From: Sialis fuliginosa
Taxonomy: Eukaryota > Arthropoda > Insecta > Megaloptera > Sialidae
NCBI GenBank assembly: GCA_961205875.1
Contig: OY540814.1
Location: 24,062,151-24,126,150 of the forward strand
Length of the DNA: 64,000 nt
Reading direction: 5' to 3'
Shown: one piece after another, positions 60,938 through 64,000 of the stretch
Numbering within the stretch: position 1 is the first letter of the stretch
Layout: every line of letters begins with the position of its first letter
Program-made: the position numbers and the translations under genes
The notes under the pieces: model-generated
The model's input: only the letters and a program-made list of their open reading frames with translations
Told to the model about the DNA's origin: nothing
Database searches by the model: none

Positions 60938-61905
60938 CTTATATAAATATTTATATAGTGACTAAATGATTTTCTTGTATTTTAGTCGATATTTGTATGA
61001 CAAGTTGAAGTTCACTGCAGGAAATTTCACTAAAAAATTTCGAATTTTTGATTTAGTTAAAAGTATGTTTATTGTATAGAAAATGACGTGAAAAGTTGAA
61101 ATTTTCAAACCGCAGGTCTGTATCTCAAACCGTTCTCGAGATATAGCCTCTCAAAGTTTTAGTTTTTTCAAATTTTTGGAGAAAAAAGGCCATAACTTTT
61201 GAACGCGTGGTCGGAATTGATTTTAGTTGACGGATTTGAAATCAGCGTGTCAAAATCTATATAATGACATGTATAATACTTTGAAATTCGACAAAAAAAA
61301 TTTGGCCAAAAATCGACAATTTTTTAAGGTATACCCCTTTGAATTTTTTTCGATTTTTCGTGAAATTTTTTTTTCGAGTTTTAAGGTATTATACATGTCA
61401 TTATATAGATTTTGACACGCTGATTTCAAATCCGTCAACTAAAATCAATTCCGACCACGCGTTCAAAAGTTATGGCCTTTTTTCTCCAAAAATTTGAAAA
61501 AACTAAAACTTTGAGAGGCTATATCTCGAGAACGGTTTGAGATACAGACCTGCGGTTTGAAAATTTCAACTTTTCACGTCATTTTATATACAATACACAT
61601 ACTTTTAACGAAATCAAAATTTCGAAATTTTTTAGTGAAATTTCCTGCAGTGAACTTCAACTCTTCATACAAATATCGACTAAAATACAAGAAAATAAGA
61701 CGTAGAGGTATTATAGTTTTAAAACTGAGCGTGTAAATTAATATTAAATGCTATTTTTGATTAAAATGTTTGAGTTGCGCATAAAGACGAATATTCTAAT
61801 AATATTTTAAAATTATTTATTAACTGAAAACACAGATTTGTATTAATTTACCCATAAAGTAAGGGAAGCACTGCTTCCCCTGCTTCCATGGACGTTTCGC
61901 CACTG
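60938..61905. mobile_element. Large fold-back element, copy B (arms ~365 bp), inverted relative to copy A
   Basis: The palindromic core 60968-61697, centred near 61332, matches copy A at 21780-22517 closely. Its unique flank is on the right ('taagggaagcactgcttccc', 'catggacgttt', CGCCACTG ending 61905), whereas in copy A it is on the left, so the copies are inverted. The left end lacks the counterpart CAGTGGCG and may be truncated. Confidence 0.8.
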
Positions 61906-62590
61906 ATATAGAAGTATATAACTAGTAGATAGTTCATTTGTATGTTAAAAAATAAAAAAATACAAAATTCTGCAACCTAAAAATTACCCTCCCCCCCTCG
62001 GTCCGAGACTGCCCCGCCGGGGCATTTTAGAAATCTGGCAACTAAATTCGTGTAGTATTATAAATTCTTTTGATCAACTTATAATTTTCGTAGACTCATG
62101 GGGAGGATTGATCCCCCCCCCCCCCCCTATCTACGCCACTGGATTATATAGATTTAATTTTTTCGTAGGAAATCAATATTATTAAACAAGGAGAGATACA
62201 TAGAACGTTTACAGAATTATATGTTTCCTTCTCTATTTTAAAAACTTTTGACTTAATTACACATCTTGAAGAAGTTCTCATACTTATGCATTTTTAAAGA
62301 TAAATTAATTATTATGATATTGATTTATTTCTTTTTTAGTTGACACATTGTAGACTGCAAAGCAGTTGTGACAGTATATATTATATTTTATTGTACGTAC
62401 TTTAATAAAAATAAGTTTATTTAACAATTAAATGTCGGAATTAATGTGGTATGTATTTTATTTAAAATTGTATTTATTTGAGGAGAAGGGGGGTAATTTA
62501 TAAAGAGTAGGCGTTAAACTTAATTTCATAACCCCTATTTATTTTTTAAAAATATGATAAAAAATAAATTAATATAGCATCCAAATTCAT

Positions 62591-63087
62591 AAAGGACCCC
62601 GCACTAATCTTATGGAAATTGGGTTTCAGCGAAATGGTCTGAATTTTTTATATGTTACAGCCCTGATCATCCCGGTCGAAAGTCCTAATGGGCACAACTC
62701 TCCATATTGCGTATTTTTACCGCTAGAGGGCACAGTACCTCCATAGTTCTATCACGAGTAACGTAGAATTAAATTGCAAAAAAGCCGTTAGAAAAATCTG
62801 ACATTCGGGATACTTTTTATCGTCGAGTGAAGCCCAGATTCGGATTCGCCGAACCCAGAAACACATGTATCCTGTGAGTCAGATTTTCCTAACGGCTTTT
62901 TTGCAATTTGACTACGCTACTCGTGATAGAACTATGGAGGTACCGTGCCCTCTAGCAGCAAAAATACGCAATATGAAGGGTTGTGCCCATTGGGACTTTT
63001 GACCGGGATGATTAGGGCTATAACATATAAAAAATTCAGACCATTTCGCTGAAACCCAATTTCCATAAGATTAGTGCGGGGTCCTTT
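62591..63087. mobile_element. Fold-back MITE with arms over 200 bp
   Basis: The left end AAAGGACCCCGCACTAATCT and the right end, inverted, are identical. Further mirrored blocks include 'tttcagcgaaatggtctgaa', 'tagttctatcacgagta' and 'ctaacggcttttttgcaat' (read on either arm). The central 60-70 bp are unique. The target duplication is not clear. Confidence 0.8.
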
Positions 63088-63860
63088 ATTTGTATTGAAA
63101 ACAATATATATAGTGCAAGAGATTATTTAGATTTTATAAGGGTATTGACCTCTATAAAAAAAATTGTAGTAGATATATTTTATACGTGACCAAAGTACAC
63201 GAATATTTTTTTTAATCCATCCCCCTAAAAATATATCTTTAACAATATACTGAATCCGCCTTTAACATTTTATATGTATAATACAATTTTTAAATATATA
63301 AAATGTAAGCTATCTCACAACATATACGTGTGTGTCCCTTATCTTATTTAATAAGTAGGTATTTTTTTAATATTAAAATAGATACGAGTAAATTAATTAC
63401 GAAATTAGTCTACACGCAGTTTTAATAGAAATAATTAATTCAGTGATAAATGTGACAATTAACAGAATCTAAAATACATGTATTTAAATTTAGTGATAGC
63501 TCGGAAATATATACATATGTATGTCAACTTATTATTTGAAGAAAAAATGTGGCGATAATAATAAATAAACAAAAGTACATTTACTATCAATACGACAACA
63601 GTTTTATCTCGGTCGACCTTTGTTAAACTGTTACTTCTTCATTTTTCTGAGTCTAGTGCATTTATTGAAGACATTGACACAAGTTCACACATGTGTGTTA
63701 AAAATGTAATAAAACTAAAAAAAGAATTAAAAATTTATCAGTAGTGCACGTTTAGAGATAAATATTTGCGATAATGAGAAAATTTGATTGAATACGTCAA
63801 CCATTTAAAAATATATCTCGTGATCAGTTTGATCAACAATCGTTTTTAAAATATATAACA
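63088..63860. other. AT-rich sequence upstream of the last reading frame
   Basis: No repeat or gene is recognisable. It may be the 5' leader and promoter of the gene that starts at 63861, but no core element stands out. Confidence 0.4.
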
Positions 63861-64000
63861 ATGGGTGTTAATAATATCCCTAAAATCGTAATATCAAAAA
63901 CATCGAGTACAGATTCTTCAACAAACGAACATTCGTCGGAATGGCCGAAGCCCACATACGCGAAACATCGAAGAAGACTGTTGAATCGTCGCAGCCAATC
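63861..64000 (+). CDS. First coding piece of an unidentified gene, cut by the window edge
   Basis: An ATG preceded by 'aacA' (favourable context) opens a frame that stays open to the window end (47 codons). It begins MGVNNIPKIVISKTSSTDSS. Later residues are polar, then basic ('KHRRRLLNRRSQS'). There is no signal peptide or known motif. Codon use in the second half is less AT-rich than the surroundings, which supports real coding sequence. I do not recognise the product. Confidence 0.5.
   Translation, partial: MGVNNIPKIVISKTSSTDSSTNEHSSEWPKPTYAKHRRRLLNRRSQ

Overview
This window is insect nuclear DNA. The genes have many exons with GT/AG introns and are very AT-rich. The spacers and introns are full of short palindromic DNA transposons. 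Two details lean towards Lepidoptera without proving it: a repeat at 26876-27275 that opens like a sequence I recall as common in moth genomes, and a (TTAGG)4 run, the usual insect telomere unit, inside an intron.

Layout. 422-5097 (minus): N-terminal half of a CEP104 orthologue, running off the left edge. 5886-6747 (minus): complete dolichol-phosphate mannosyltransferase DPM1. 7040-7796 (plus): complete kappaB-Ras (NKIRAS) small GTPase, sharing a short palindromic bidirectional promoter with DPM1. 11142-21381 (plus): an XK-related (XKR, phospholipid-scramblase family) gene. 30478-42302 (plus): a 20-exon sulfonylurea-receptor-like ABCC transporter (Sur). 44256-50518 (plus): a 12-exon RASA3/RasGAP1 orthologue. 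57158-60299 (plus): an 11-exon biotin-carrying alpha subunit of methylcrotonoyl-CoA carboxylase. 63861-64000 (plus): the possible first coding piece of another gene. For Sur, RasGAP1, MCC-alpha, DPM1, kappaB-Ras and the XKR isoforms from exons 1a and 1c, every splice junction I placed keeps phase and the summed coding length is a multiple of three. Cep104 also keeps phase across its eight exons but is cut by the window edge.

The most unusual locus is the XKR gene. Three tandem, homologous, very long first exons (11142-12595, 14275-15315, 17618-18897) each end in the same two-transmembrane XK segment and the same splice donor in the same phase. All can join one shared set of three downstream exons (19535-21381). 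Upstream of the membrane segment each exon encodes a different large acidic N-terminal arm built from a repeated module I do not recognise. The middle copy is broken by a 4-bp duplication. A conserved intronic stretch of about 55-65 bp follows each donor, and a palindromic transposon with a 9-bp target duplication sits 42 bp upstream of the first start codon. This looks like alternative-first-exon diversification of a scramblase-family protein. It is inferred from sequence only.

The rest is mainly transposon-derived. Elements with readable target-site duplications lie at 2283-2724, 3701-4339, 10635-11099, 13147-13345 and 27594-28309. Large fold-backs lie at 21576-22582, 60938-61905, 36696-37566, 38537-39355, 54189-54733 and 62591-63087. 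The genes have unrelated cellular roles (cilia, glycosylation, NF-kappaB control, membrane scrambling, ABC/K-ATP function, Ras signalling, leucine breakdown), and nothing suggests a functional cluster.
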